Assembly (NCBI GenBank): GCA_016748015.1
Contig: JAAOMT010000591.1
Coordinates: forward strand, 4,933 to 68,932
DNA: 64,000 nt
DNA from: Geosiphon pyriformis
Taxonomy: Eukaryota > Glomeromycota > Glomeromycetes > Archaeosporales > Geosiphonaceae
Direction: 5' to 3'
A program made the translations under genes and the position numbers. Under the pieces are notes generated by a model. The model was given only the letters and a program-made list of their open reading frames with translations. It did not search any database and was not told where the DNA came from. Below are positions 25,776-38,493 of the stretch, one piece after another (within the stretch, counting starts at the first letter, position 1; each line of letters starts with the position of its first letter).

Positions 25776-26782
25776 TCGCTAAAATCTAAACGAAATTGGT
25801 GGGAGATCGATTGATTTATATATTTTGATTTTCCCAAGCACATGACTATGTTATTTTGATTGAAAATGTAGTTTCTTTGGAAACATTTCGGAATCTCGGA
25901 TATAATATAAACCCAAAGGAAAATGAAAATAGCCTTGGCCTTTAAAGGTTGGAAAAGATTTTCCATTCAACAAATAATTTTTTAGAAAGTTAGAAAGTTA
26001 GATTACTCAAAAATAAAAAATTATCAGGCGATAAGCATCAAAGCATTAATTATATTAATTTTTGACTAAATTTGATTACAAGTGAACATTCTTCTGACCA
26101 TCAGAATATTTTTTTTTGGAAGACAAATCTTTTTATCAAAATTTGCAAACATGTATTAATAGAAATATCTTAGCAAGTTTTTTTTGTTAAAATAATATGG
26201 TTTATATAGAGTTCTATTATTTTTTGATTAAAATCAAATGCATTCATTCAGATATAAAAATTTTGATGAATTTAAATTCACAATTAAAAACTTGGGAAAA
26301 TTTTTTGAGCTCAAAACATAACTATGAACTGTCTCCCGCAATTCTTATTAGGTTGTTGTTTCAGAAAATCCATCATGACAAATTGATCTATAATAGTATA
26401 AAAGAAAAAGGACCTCTAAAAATTATGATGGGCAGATTTCAAATCAATTAAAGCTTGCAAATCTTTATTTGTACTTAGATAACAGGAATTGAAACACCAT
26501 TTCTTTTTTCAGAAGACCTTATCAGGTAGTTACAAAGAACAAAACTATTGATTTTGATCCAAGAGCTAATCGAAGGAATATTGATTTGGCAATTTATGTT
26601 TGATTTTTTTAAAGTGAAACTCAATATATTTTAATGATATTATGTTACCAGGGAATGAATTTATGATATCAGCAAGACCTTTATCAGGTTTCTGTTTTAT
26701 AAAACGTTGAAATTAAGCGAGCGTTTCCGTTGGCAATTAATTTTTTAATTAAGAAAAAGTGTAATAATTTCTTAAACATATG
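25776..26782. other. intergenic between P450 and tRNA-Ser
   Basis: Contains the presumed P450 promoter. An 84-codon frame at 26197-26451 (+) starts with ATG, but I do not recognise it and it is probably chance. Nothing else is supported. Confidence 0.45.
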
Positions 26783-26864
26783 GACGACGTGTCCGAGTGG
26801 TTAAGGAGTGTGACTAGAAATCACATGGGCTCTGCCCGCACAGGTTCAAGTCCTGTCGTCGTCG
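26783..26864 (+). tRNA. tRNA-Ser (anticodon AGA)
   Basis: 82 nt. The acceptor stem GACGACG pairs with CGTCGTC, and the discriminator is G. The anticodon arm is TGTGA-CTAGAAA-TCACA with anticodon AGA. There is a long variable arm (GGGCTCTGCCC), as in class II tRNAs. The T arm is ACAGG-TTCAAGT-CCTGT. No intron and no encoded CCA. Confidence 0.95.
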
Positions 26865-27318
26865 ATCAATAAGAAATTTTGACCATTTTCTTCCGGCTTT
26901 TAGCGACGGGTATTTTACCAATTAAATGAGGCAGCAAAGAACGATTGATTTAGCCTCAATAATTTTATTTGTTCGAAAAACATTATTATTAAATTTTTCA
27001 TAAATGTGGAAGTTAATTTAGTTGACTAACTAAATATGTTGAAATCTTCTTAATTCATGTTATTTTTGTAATTTAAAATTTTTCAACCAGTTACAATTTT
27101 TGATTAATAAAAAAAGATTACAATCAGTTAAAATGATATTTTTTAAAAACTAATTTTATTTGTAAAATAATATAAAACTGGAAAATTTTCATATCAATAT
27201 TTATTATTTCAAAGATTTATTAAAGAATTTTAATAGAATAAACATTATATTAAATTATATAAGCCCCTTAAAATAGTTGGTTATTATGATTTAGACTTTT
27301 GTCCAAAACGGAATTCAT
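26865..27318. other. intergenic between tRNA-Ser and the SPRY gene
   Basis: A+T-rich. It holds the tRNA terminator region and the 3' UTR of the SPRY gene on the minus strand. Nothing else recognised. Confidence 0.5.
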
Positions 27319-28996
27319 TCACCCAGTAACATCATGCCCAATTGCTGGCTTCCACATAAATTCTTTGTCCGCATCCCCGAAATTTACTTCGATCTTACAA
27401 GGACCATCAGCTCCTAGAGTAGGAAACCAAATATGTCGAGTGCCAGTAAATGCTGTACCCAAATCTTTCCCATTTTTCGTGAAAAAGACAAATCCGGTAT
27501 CAGGAAGATAACCACATCCAATCACATCACCTTTTTTTCCCCATTGAGGACCGTAGTCACGACCACCAAAGCTTTCTTGAAATTTTCGACCATCGTCTGA
27601 ATGATAGCCAACTGAATGTAAATTCCAACCTGGTAATCTAAGAGAAATAATATGATTTATAGATTTTACATTTACTTATTTATATCAATTCTTTTAAATA
27701 ATAATTTACATACCTGTAACTAGGATATGGTTTGGTGGCCAAACCGATAGCAATAGTGGTGTGTTTAGCATTAGCTATAACTTTAATTTCAAAATAATGT
27801 AAAACTTCATTGGATATTTTTGATTCTTTATTTGACTTTTGATCAGATTTTTTATATAATATAGATTGTCGTTCATTATAAATTGTATCGCATTTTTTAT
27901 TGGATATGGGAGATGTTTCGATATTATATGATGGTAAGATGATATCAGTGGATTTTCCCTTGATATTATTTGAAGTTGATGAATAAGCTGGGGGAGACGA
28001 TTGTGACTGTGATTCTATTTGTGATGGCCAGTAAGATGTGGAGGGAAGTTCTATCGAGACAGAATCCGATGATAATGGTGTTGTTGATGATGATGATGAT
28101 GATGATAATAAAAGATCATAATTGAAGCTATGTCGGTTATGATAGGTTTGAGTTTGCCTCAAGTTATTTGAATCGTTACCTATTTGATTTTCGGTATCCA
28201 ATTTCGGAATGAACAATGGATAATTGGCTTGAATCATTGTATCACTTGTTGTGGAAAATTCAATCACTCTCCCATTATCCTCAACTTTAACCCACTTCTT
28301 TTGAGGTAAAGAAGGTTCTATAAATTTCCATGCTTTACTTCCACCCAAATCCCTAATATGTTTATAATGCTCAATTGGGGGCAATATTTCTTGTGGTGGA
28401 TACATTTTAGTAAAAATTTCACTCGCTTTTGCAGCTTCAGAGGAAGCATCTTTATGCTTTCCATATCTGAAGATAGGCTCAGGTGCGGCAGTGATTTGAT
28501 TATATACTGGTAATGATTGATTTTTAGTTGCTGATTCATGATCAATTCGATTAGATAAATGAGAGAAGGAATATTGTTCTGGAGGTTCATTATTATTATA
28601 TTTCTCTTCATTAAAACTATAGATACGTTCTTTTTTGGCCTTTTTGGATTCGAGTCGAATTTCAACACATCTCCATATCCCCCACCCGATTATTGCCAGA
28701 ATCAAAATTCCCAGGATGCAGAATGTTATTATGCAGATATTACCACAAACTCTTGAACCGTATGGACCATAATACCAGAATACCCAACGGGAGGAGGTAC
28801 TTCCACTAGAAAATCCACTACTTCCTCTTGAGCTAGTTGAACTAGTTGAACCACTTGAACTGCTCCCACCCCCACCCCCGCCTTTTGCTAATATTAATTG
28901 TGTGTATTGTAATATCAATGAAATGCTCCACAATATCTTTGAAAATAATATCAATGATAATTTTGTTGTGACGGTTTTTCTCATCGATTGCGGCAT
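27319..28996 (-). CDS. SPRY-domain single-span membrane protein, SSH4/EAR1-like Rsp5 adaptor
   Basis: Two exons, 28996-27714 and 27637-27319, joined by a 76-bp GT-AG intron. Together they give 1,602 bases, or 533 residues. The N-terminus is hydrophobic (about residues 13-37, signal or first span), then a Gly/Ser-rich linker, a second hydrophobic segment (CIITFCILGILILAIIGWG), and a long Ser-rich cytosolic part with a PPxY motif (SPPAYSS). The SPRY domain is split by the intron: LHYFEIKVIANAKHTTIAIG ... GLATKPYPSYR, then LPGWNLHSVGYHSDDGR, GDVIGCGYLPDTGFVFFTKN and IWFPTLGADGPCKIEVNFG. TM + SPRY + PPxY is the layout of yeast Ssh4 and Ear1, which recruit the Rsp5 ubiquitin ligase to endosomal and vacuolar membrane proteins. 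The function is inferred from this layout. The start could be Met1 or Met5. Confidence 0.8.
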
Positions 28997-29593
28997 GGTT
29001 CAAAATTCAGAATTTAAACTCAAATTTTTTGAATAATATGCTAACAGACTATCTTAACTTTTAAGGTAAAATTAAAAGCTGTTTTTAATATTTAAAAGCG
29101 TGTATGAGGTCGAATGCAAGTAAGGAAAAAGTGGGGTTTTCACTGTTCAATTTCAGAGTTCTAACCTTGTTTACTATTGAGAACTTGAACTATTGATATA
29201 ATAGTATTCCGTGTAGTATCCACAAATAAAAATTTTTTCTAAAGAAAGGCGACCCTTGTTTGTACTTTATTCATGATATTTTCCCAAGTCTTTTTCAGTG
29301 TCATGAAACAGAATGTTAAAACATCGTTATCAGAGTTCGCTACTTATAGAAACAAACTTCTTGTTTATCAAGTTTGAGCCGCACAAATTTTATAATGTGC
29401 ACGTTTTCTTTATTTTGTAAAAATCTCCGGTAAGGAATTTCCCATCGCTACATCGCGAGGGTATATGGGTCTTAGCCGTCCAGAGCCGGAGCTGATATGG
29501 AAAAGTTGGGTGGAATTCCGGAAGATGATGTTTAAGGATATGCCACGCCAAATGGTCACATCTATACCTCACGCAAAAAAACAAATAAATATT

Positions 29594-29594
29594 A

Positions 29595-29648
<54 letters not shown>
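29594..29648. repeat. TTA trinucleotide microsatellite
   Basis: About 18 uninterrupted copies of TTA. Minus-strand translation gives a poly-Asn frame that is an artefact. Confidence 0.95.
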
Positions 29649-29833
29649 CATCAAGCATTAAATTGGTAATTATATTCATTAGCCCAAAAAATAAATATTT
29701 TAAAGTAATTTTATCAACGAAATACAAGCATTTTTTTGTATTCAAACATAAAATTGGGTCATTCAAGTTTAAATTTAGAAAGTTGTGTGAGGCACAGTAA
29801 AAGTTTTAGGAAGAGTTTAGATCTGTAATAATT

Positions 29834-30142
29834 TTGATCAAATCGAACTTTGAGAATCAGTATTGTTGGCAAAGCTTTTACTTAACAGATAAACAAGTGA
29901 AAAAACTTAAACTTGAATACAATAATAGACAAAGAAATAATAAAGACTTAAAATCAGGACAAAGAAGCTTTCGCCTTCAAACAATTGATGGAGAAGTTGA
30001 GATTGACTTTTCGGAATTTTGGTTGATATCACATTTTCATGTGAAACTCGATTTGATTTTTTTCCCTTTTAAGAAATTCAAGAAGACAATAAAAAAAATG
30101 CCTTCCGTATTGGATAGTGGAAACGGTGTTTTATGCTCCTAA
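29834..30142 (+). CDS. hypothetical protein or gene fragment
   Basis: 102 codons starting with Met. It is rich in Lys and Asn near the start (LTDKQVKKLKLEYNNRQR), then SGQRSFRLQTIDGEVEIDFS with a fairly protein-like pattern. I do not know the family. It could be an exon of an unannotated gene, a degenerate duplicate or chance. Confidence 0.25.
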   Translation: MIKSNFENQYCWQSFYLTDKQVKKLKLEYNNRQRNNKDLKSGQRSFRLQTIDGEVEIDFSEFWLISHFHVKLDLIFFPFKKFKKTIKKMPSVLDSGNGVLCS

Positions 30143-30430
30143 TCTTGGGGATATTAACCAACCTGAAGATCTAATCCAATTTCCTCACAAATAATTTTTA
30201 TGCTAACCCTTTTACCTCTAGCCTTTTAAATGACATTTTTTTTTATCACCGAACCGATAATTAATGACAAATTATAATCCACCTAAAATAAGAGAAAAGT
30301 ACTAAATTATAGAAAAAGTATACAATTAAGATGGTTATTATACAAAGCCATTTTACATAATTCCTTAAAGTCAAGATTTTATCTCCTAATGCTATCGGCT
30401 CTAAGAAATGAATTTGATTTTTTGCCAATT

Positions 30431-33400
30431 TTACATTGTTGTCCAACCACCTAAATCAAATGCCTGCTCAATCTTACGGGCCACAAGTATCGGAACCCCA
30501 TGGGTAAGCCAAAGCTTGCGAATTTCATCATAGCGTTTAAGGTTGAGATATTGAGGACGTGAACGTCTATATAAAAAAAATAAGTACCGTTGAGGGTAAT
30601 GGAAAACATACTGCAAAATGTTAATACACATACTTTAAGCCACGATCCACTTCACCGTGAACATCAAGGTAAGGGGCCTCCATAAAATGTCCATTATCAA
30701 GGTGAAGTAAAAGAATTATACATCTTTTGACGAGCAGGTAGATTCCTATATCACCACCACAACTAGAAATCAAAATGTATAATCAGTCTTTGAAGTAATT
30801 TCAACCATACATCACATTTTCAAAAATTACCTTTTTGCGTGTAAGTTGCATTCTCCACGTTCCTGCTCTGAACAGCAGTAACTCTGACTACAAACGAAAG
30901 TCCCACATAGCAAACACAAGGCTGGATCATGGGGAACAGTTTTACATTTTTGGCAAACTTTCCGTAAGCTAGTATCGAACAAAGAATCGAGTCTATTTGG
31001 TAAGCCAACCAATTCAAAGATCGCAGGGTGGTTGATGCGTACAGCTAATTTCTGTTGAAGTTGTGGCTGATACCATTGGGATTGTTGCGATGCTAGTGAA
31101 GATGAAGATGAAGAGGCACTACTTGTACTGGCAATTGTGTTTGGGATCTTACCAGGATAAACGGTGGGATTTTGTGGAATTTTTGAAGGGTTTATGAAAC
31201 CAGAAGGAAGAGTGGATTCTTGTTGACGTGTTGTATATAAATGAGTACACCAGCCTGATATAATTTCCAGGAGTGTAGATTCACGAGATGTAGGATCCCC
31301 CACCATGCCACATATCTCTTGGATAGGGGGTAGATTTAATAGACTAGATAACTTTGAAAATTCATCATCATTTGCCTCTAAATTATCTAGCACAGGTTTG
31401 GGAAAAACAATGCCAAATCGTGCGTGTAGTAATATAGTACATTTCCTCAAGAAGGGTAAGCAGAAAGTTCGAACAAGTTTCTCCAGAATACCTTCATCTA
31501 GCTCTTCTAGTAATATTAGGATTTCTCCTCCATTATTTCCAACCTTTTGAAGAACCCAAATTACAAAATCTCTTAAGAATCTGGGACTTTCCTTAGCCGA
31601 TGAAAGTGAATTTTCTCGTTGGTTTTGACCAACGATTTCAGTACGCTTGATGCGCTCATCTTCACGCCAAGCTTTAGATTGTTCATTAAGGCCAGCTTCA
31701 CAAATCCCAATGATAACCTTTATAAATTCAGCAATGAACATTAAACGCATTAAGTGATGCACTTCAAACTTTGTCCCATAGGATTTTGAATGGAGGCATA
31801 GTTCAGCAAAGAATAGAAATGAATCTTCTAACAGTAAAGGCTTATTGTTGGTAAAAGAATGCGACGGCGTGAATCCAAAACTGAATGAGGATGTTGAAGA
31901 TTCAATATTTTGTTGTATCTTGAAAACAGGATGCCCATAAAATAGCTGCTGCAATTTTTGTGCTAGAGCTTGTTTTAACTTAATATCTCCAGATTGTCCC
32001 CCTAAAATTATGTTTGTATATGTTAGGATAGTCTCAGAAACCACTCTCAATAAAGTCAGAATCTGTGTGTTTATCCCATCTATCAAAGTATAGTTTGTTA
32101 ATTCTCCACTAGTCAGGTTTCCGACTCCTCGTTGACTTATTTCGACACATGATATTGTGTAACCAAAAAGAGTCCATAAAAGATCTACTGATTTTAAGGA
32201 GACATCACTGTAGTCTGGGTCAATATTTAGTTCGCGATAGGCGAGTTGTACTACCTCAGCCAAACGATCGTAAATTCGACGCATCGATTCTGTTTCATGA
32301 TCTTCTGTTATAGCTGAATGATCTATATTTAATGAAGGGTCTGAGTCTTCCTCTGTGCCAGTGGAATCAGGTGCAGGCAAAGATTGTGGGAGAATAAATT
32401 GTACGATCGCATCCCGAAATCTGCCAGCACGACTACTATTACGTCTCCTTGGTGTATTTTGAGTAAGCGTTGACAATCCCATGGTACCGGTAAGTTCACG
32501 GTATTCGTTGGCAACATTTACTGAAGAATTTGATGGATGTCGACGTATGACCTCGCTAAAATTAGGTGCAGAGCCACTTGAGGCTGTGAGAAATATAGAT
32601 GCACTCTGATTAAGTGCCTCCACAATAGGGCCAATTTCTTCGTCAAGCCATTTATCGAAATTTCCTTGGGATTCAAGTACACCAGGAAATACCTCTTTCT
32701 TCCCTTTCCATACGATTGGAAGTAAAGCATTTCCTAAACTTCTGCATAAAGGACACATAAATTCCTTGCGCTGAACTTCTTCTGGGTGATTCCTAGCCGA
32801 CTGTAACTTATGCCGCTGTTCTAATGATGAAAAATAGGTTTCGAAACACTTGACATGCATTAAATGTCCGCAAGTAGAGGCATATGCTCCAGTACGGCAC
32901 GATTGAGAAGGAAATCCTTTACTCAAAAGGGTTTTAGTGGCTGAGCCATTTGGTTTTTTCACATCTTTAAATACTGAGGAGGCAACGCCAAACGGTTTAT
33001 TGCGCTCAAATTTGCGATCTAAATTTTTTGGAAGATCTAGTACCTCACACACGTAATCTTTATCTTCGAATGGTGTCAGTCTCAACATATTAGAGGGTTG
33101 AATTAATCCCAACATTCCATAGAGTCCCAGCGAATTGGTCTCCTCTTGACATACTATACAAGTACCTGTGGGATATGGCCATGAAGTCTCTGTTTTTACA
33201 GATCCATCGGGTTGCAAAGGTTCAAATTCCCAATCTTCATCCATATCCTGATCTTCTTCGTAAAGATCTTCGTGTTTTTCAATAAAGCTTTGCTGAGCTT
33301 TTGCGAATTGTTCCATAATTTTGGCCTGTCTTTCTTTTGCTGCCTGCTTCTTCCGTTCGAAATCGGATAGTCCCAATTCTTCACCAGCCTTAGCTGTCAA

Positions 33401-36400
33401 TTCTGCTCGCTGTCTCTCATGATGGGCTTGAACAATTATTTTAGCGCTATCACTACCTAATGTTTCGAATTTGTTTATAATGAAATCAAACTTTGATTTG
33501 AATTCATTGAATGATAAATCAATAGATAATTGCAGCAGCAGGTTCAATAAATTGGGGCCTTCGGGTTGAAATGAATTAATCTCAACCGGGAAGTAATCTG
33601 AGACAGCATAATGCATAAAACCAGGCATTCCATCTTCCATAATAATCCTCTTTGTGGATGTTGCTTTTTGTTTACCTTTTCGCTTGCTTTCACGGACAAT
33701 ATCATTATCATCATCAAGCAATGCTAACATTATCAGATGCAATGTTTCATCAACAAGCGTGTCCAACTTAATCTTGTCAGTTTTGACATGCCATAAAGTA
33801 TAAAATAAAATTTGGTTGAAAAGGCGAGCGTGCAACAAATTTCCTATGCGAACATAAGGGCCATTAGTGATTGGAACCAATCTCGGAATTATCAAGATAG
33901 GTGAATTCGGTAATCCTGCAATTTCGTTTTTTTTCTTCAATCGGTTTTTTAAAGCCTCCTCGGCTTCCTCCCGATTATTCCGAGAATAATGGATAAAATA
34001 TGTATCAACTTCATCATAATATTCGTCTTTAAGTTCATAGCTACCATGATCAGTAAGACTGTCAGGCGGTCTGTAATTAGCTAGTTGTCTCAAAATCTCA
34101 TCAAAGGAACCTTCTTCGTGGAGTCGTTCCGTAACACGTTTCGTAAGATCAGAATATGAAAGGGGTGCCAGACAAAGAGCATGGATGATTTCACGCCGAA
34201 TCTCTTGTTCAACGCTCAGACCTGCAGCATTGCCACGTTCGCTGACACATATTATGAGTAATGTCAATAACTCTTCAGCAACAAATATAAGTTGTGAACT
34301 GTCATAGATATCATGAATAGTTTGGCCACAGAACCAATTAACCATATCAAACCGATCCAAGAGAGTGGCGAGCACCAAATTTGGGTCATTCAGAATGAAG
34401 GCTGTCTGAACCAAAAAAATATCTTCATCGTACGTGTTCTCTCGAAGAGAAACTTCACGATAATGATGACACTAATATAAATTGCCCATTAACTTCACAA
34501 ACAATGAGTTGAGAAAATTTAGACATAAAGAAAGATCAAGACTTACTTGCCCACGAATGCCAAGTCCATTTCTGACCCATAATCCAGCACGGATTTGTAC
34601 TAACAAAACTAAGACTGTTGAAAGGATTATAAGATCAGAATAAAGGGAAGATTATGCCATTTAGTTTTTCAAAATAAAATGAATTAATTAGCTTACCTCG
34701 TAAAGGGTAATCCAAAATTTCAAGAATTCTTTCTTTTGCTCGATCCAGAACAACATCTAATTCCTCATCATTTTCAACATCAAATCCCATTATCATATTT
34801 TGAAAACTTCCCCACCCATGTTGTTTTAATATATCATCATCAAGCAGCTCGATATTTTCCAGTAGTTCAGCTAGGAACCAGTGCAGTGGGTGATGAAAAC
34901 TTACAGGTTGGGAAGCTACTTTGAACTTAACAACTTTAAATGCAGGTAGGTAAGGATTTGAAGGGAATGAAACTTCATGAAACTCTTGCTCCCTAAAGGC
35001 GACCTGCTTTTCATTGTTATCTATAGGATCAATGAAAGGAGAACTATGGCTTTTATCCATTGTTCCCCATGCATCTGACCTTTGCTGAAGAGACACCTTC
35101 AAACGATATCGTTTGTCTTCATCTTGAGGACCATCACTTGTTTCGTCCATTCTTTCCCCCTCTTCTTCCTCATCTGGATCTCGCTTTGCTGACCACTCAT
35201 ATATTTGTCTTAAAACCTTCCGAATCGTGACACTCAAAATTCTGGGATTAGCTACATAGCATCCAGAAAATTGACGACAGCTTTTAGCCAGTTGCAAAGT
35301 CACATTAAAAGCATTAATCCAGCTGTCATTTTCGTATTCTACGTGCTGCTGAGTAGCCCGGGTATTGGGGTTCATTCCTTGAAACAATCCAATCAAATCA
35401 AGATATTGGTGCAAATAATGAGGATGCCTTGGGATGGTTTTTTTGACAGCCTCAGTACCAATAATATACCTTAGGTCGTAAAATATATGGAAATAACGAC
35501 GATTTTTGAAACTTTCAGAATCACAATTAATCTTCGCATTAGTATCAATATTTCCTAATCCACCGACTTGATTCGATGTAAAAAAAGTATGAAGTATAGC
35601 AAAAATTGTCGATAGGAAACTGTATTGAGTAACTAGGAGAGTTGCAATTTTAGGCACAGTAAAAATTTGAACAGAGAAAAGAATAATTGAATGTTCAGGC
35701 TCGCGATCTTTTACCAAGAAAGCGTCAGCAAGTCTGATATATTTGCGAGCGAATCGGATTCCTATGAGCGCGAGTTTTTTCAGTATTGAGACTAATATCA
35801 CAGAATATTGATGAGCGAAAACGTACCTAGAACTTTTTTGAATTCAGAACTAATGACCAGAGTTCCAATGTATATTTCTCTTAATCCAGCCCTAGCCTCT
35901 TTCCAAAGCCGTAAATCTAGAGTCAGAAATTTATCTAATCTGAGCTTCTTCCTAAAATCGTCAGCCATTGCTAATCCTGAAGATGTTGAGCTAGATTGGG
36001 ATTCATCTTCTTCCATTGGATCTGCATTGACCAAGAGTTCATCTTCGCCAAACATTTCAAAATCGCCTCCGGATTGAGGGTTCTGGATGTAATTATTTGT
36101 ATAAGGTTCATTGAAACGACCATCACCATCTAAATCAGCCTGCTCCATAATGTCGTCATCATCATCACTCATATAATCATTAGTTTCTTGGGTCACTATA
36201 TTGTTTATTTCACTTCCACTCGAAATTTGTTTCTGTTTGCTTTTCCCTAAGTTTTTTTTTCCTCGCTTGACACGAAGAGGTTTTCGCCATTCTTTACATA
36301 GTTCTTGAGATATTATGTTTCTTAATATGTTTGGATGTGAACCTATTCTTCCACTGGCCATATCTTTGAGCCATTCAATAAAAATCGCACACATCTCTTC

Positions 36401-37562
36401 ACGAAAAGTATCTCGTGCAGAGCGAATCGTAACAGCTAAACCGATTGCTGAGATTTTACGGGCAATATCGAGAAGGCGTGGAATATCTTCGGAGAACTCG
36501 ACAATGTCACGCCCCTGATATCAAACACAAATTATATTTTAAATTTGATGAACATATGTTCGCATATTAGATTAATACTCACGTATGAATCCACTCTTTC
36601 TGCAATGCGCTTAGCCTCGGATTCAGTGCAGGAAGTAACTAACCGGACCTGTTCAATAACTTCATTAAAGGAGTGATGTTCATCATTCCAGAGTACTACC
36701 GCGAAGGAGATATTTTCCTCACTACCCTCCGGACCGTTACCAAGAGCATTCCCACTTTCTAAAGCTTCTTTTTTGACCTTTTCTTCTGTTTTAGGAGGCG
36801 TCATATCTTCAGGAGAGCAAGATAACGTGTCCAGCATGAAGTCAAGTACAGTAGATATTGTTTCATGAATTGAGTCCAAAAAATCATTTGGAAGTTGCTC
36901 TTCATCTTGTTTTTTCTCGCCATCAAGTGAGTCATTATTGCTAGGATCAGGAGAGTGAAAAGCACAATTTATCGGCACTTTCCATGCTTCTGGATCACCA
37001 CAATCACAACATCCACCAGACCCAGTATTAACTAAAAAACTGATATCATGCCCTTCATGATTCGTAGCATGGTAGCAACGTGAACAAAAGACACATGTTT
37101 CATCGAGAGAACAATTCCTATATGGTGAGCAAATAACAGTTTTGTAAATAAAAAACAGACACTTCTTGACACTCATGTGATGATCTTCAATAATATTAAT
37201 CGATTAAAAAAAATATCGGGAATAATTTTGACTAACCTACACCAGTAAGAGCCTTCTCCTTTTTTAAAAATGTGACAACAAGCCTTTCCTTTTTGTGCGG
37301 GTGAGTACTCAGCGCCTTCATGGCCTTGAGCTAAACCTATTTTATATCTGCCTGGGCCTTCACCAAAACCGTTCGGAAAAAACAAATTTCGATACGCTTC
37401 GTTATTTCGCCAAAACTCTGAAAAGAGCCTCTCCAAGATCTTTTGCTTGGCGCCTTCCGTTAACCTATAATCAAAAAGTTGAGGACATCGCAAAAGGTAT
37501 TGTGGGAGTGGTAAAGTTAGTTTTGAGGAATCGAGAGAGGGTTGAAATATTTCAGAGTTCAT
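30431..37562 (-). CDS. UBR1: UBR1-type N-degron E3 ubiquitin ligase
   Basis: N-recognin that binds destabilising N-terminal residues and ubiquitylates the substrate. Eight exons: 37562-37237, 37117-36583, 36514-35827, 35791-34697, 34608-34547 (62 bp), 34471-30831, 30762-30634, 30566-30431, all GT-AG. They total 6,612 bases, or 2,203 residues. In order: a UBR-box zinc finger spanning exons 1-2 (GKACCHIFKKGEGSYWCR, NCSLDETCVFCSRCYH, GGCCDCGDPEAWK); a ClpS-like region (FAVVLWNDEHHSFNEVIEQV); an Asp/Glu-rich acidic stretch; a RING (CIVCQEE ... CGHLMHVKCFETYF ... CPLCRS); and the C-terminal autoinhibitory Cys/His region (CQKCKTVPHDPALCLLCG, CGGDIGIYLL, YLDVHGEVDRGLK, RLWLTHGVP-like RKLWLTHGVP). 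Start taken at MNSEIFQPS; an upstream in-frame Met at 37643 is possible. It appears intact. Confidence 0.93.
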
Positions 37563-37778
37563 GAGCAGGGAAGGGAAACGTAATTCCAGTAAATTGAAAA
37601 TTGTCTTTAGCTTTGACCTTTGAAATAGAATAAACTTTCTCAACTTTGCGTATTTATATACTGAATTAAACAGATGACGTTGAAATCAAATTCATATACT
37701 ATTTTCCTATTGACTGGTAGGTATCCTAATAATTAAATATTAATATTTAAAATTGGCAATCTATAGAGCTAACCAGTG

Positions 37779-37862
37779 GGTGACATGGCCGAGTGGTCTA
37801 AGGCGCTGCGTTCAGGTCGCAGTCCACACCAGTGGGCGTGAGTTCGAACCTCACTGTCACCA
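37779..37862 (+). tRNA. tRNA-Leu (anticodon CAG)
   Basis: 84 nt. The acceptor GGTGACA pairs with TGTCACC, and the discriminator is A. The anticodon arm is CTGCG-TTCAGGT-CGCAG. The long variable arm is of class II, and the T arm is GTGAG-TTCGAAC-CTCAC. No intron. It lies between UBR1 and HEL2 on the opposite strand. Confidence 0.95.
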
Positions 37863-38493
37863 AAAGGTTTTATTCTACCCTTTTTTGCATTGTACATAAT
37901 TCAATGCGCTTCTGAGAAATCAAAATCTCCTAATCACATTTCATCACTCGTTATCCAATTTGTTGTTAGACTTCCTATGAGCTTTTTTATCCTCAAAATC
38001 AAATCTCCCGCAAAATCAAAAAATTCAAGGATGATCAAAGGGTTCAAAGATGGAATTAAACAATAAAAATCACACCTGTGTTATAATAAAAAGTTCAAAG
38101 AAATGCTTTAATTTGTAATCGAGCACTATGATACATTATGAAGTAATTTTAAAACTTGAATTTGAAATTATCCCTTGAACGAGGTTAATAGGAAATGTTA
38201 ACCTGCAGAAACCAAATATTGAGAAATTTATATTTTATGAAGTTTTGTTTGAATATAAAAAAGGGGTTTAGAATTATAAAGCAAATAAGATGAATTTAAA
38301 TTTACACATTTTTATTTGCTGTGATTAATCGCTTCCTCTATAAGGGCATACCAAAATCTAATCTAGTTATTTTAGGCTAACATAAAATAATAATGTAATG
38401 AAAAAAGCTCCGCGCTTACAAAATACGTCATAGCAGAGTAAAAGAAAAAAGCGACATAAAAAAAAGTGGTGGCGAACGAAAAAGAGAAACTGT
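37863..38493. other. intergenic between tRNA-Leu and the HEL2 3' end
   Basis: Probably the HEL2 3' UTR on the minus strand plus spacer. I see no gene in it. Confidence 0.5.

Larger units (their letters stand above)
28997..30430. other. intergenic with microsatellite; two doubtful small frames
   Basis: Between the SPRY gene and the 3' end of UBR1. It holds the TTA microsatellite (29594-29648) and a patch richer in G+C at about 29445-29575 with frames on both strands (29390-29584 minus, 29465-29800 plus) that I do not recognise. A 102-codon frame at 29834-30142 (+) is listed separately. Confidence 0.45.

Noticed and set aside
29569-29766. Poly-Asn protein on the minus strand
   Set aside because: It is the translation of the TTA microsatellite.
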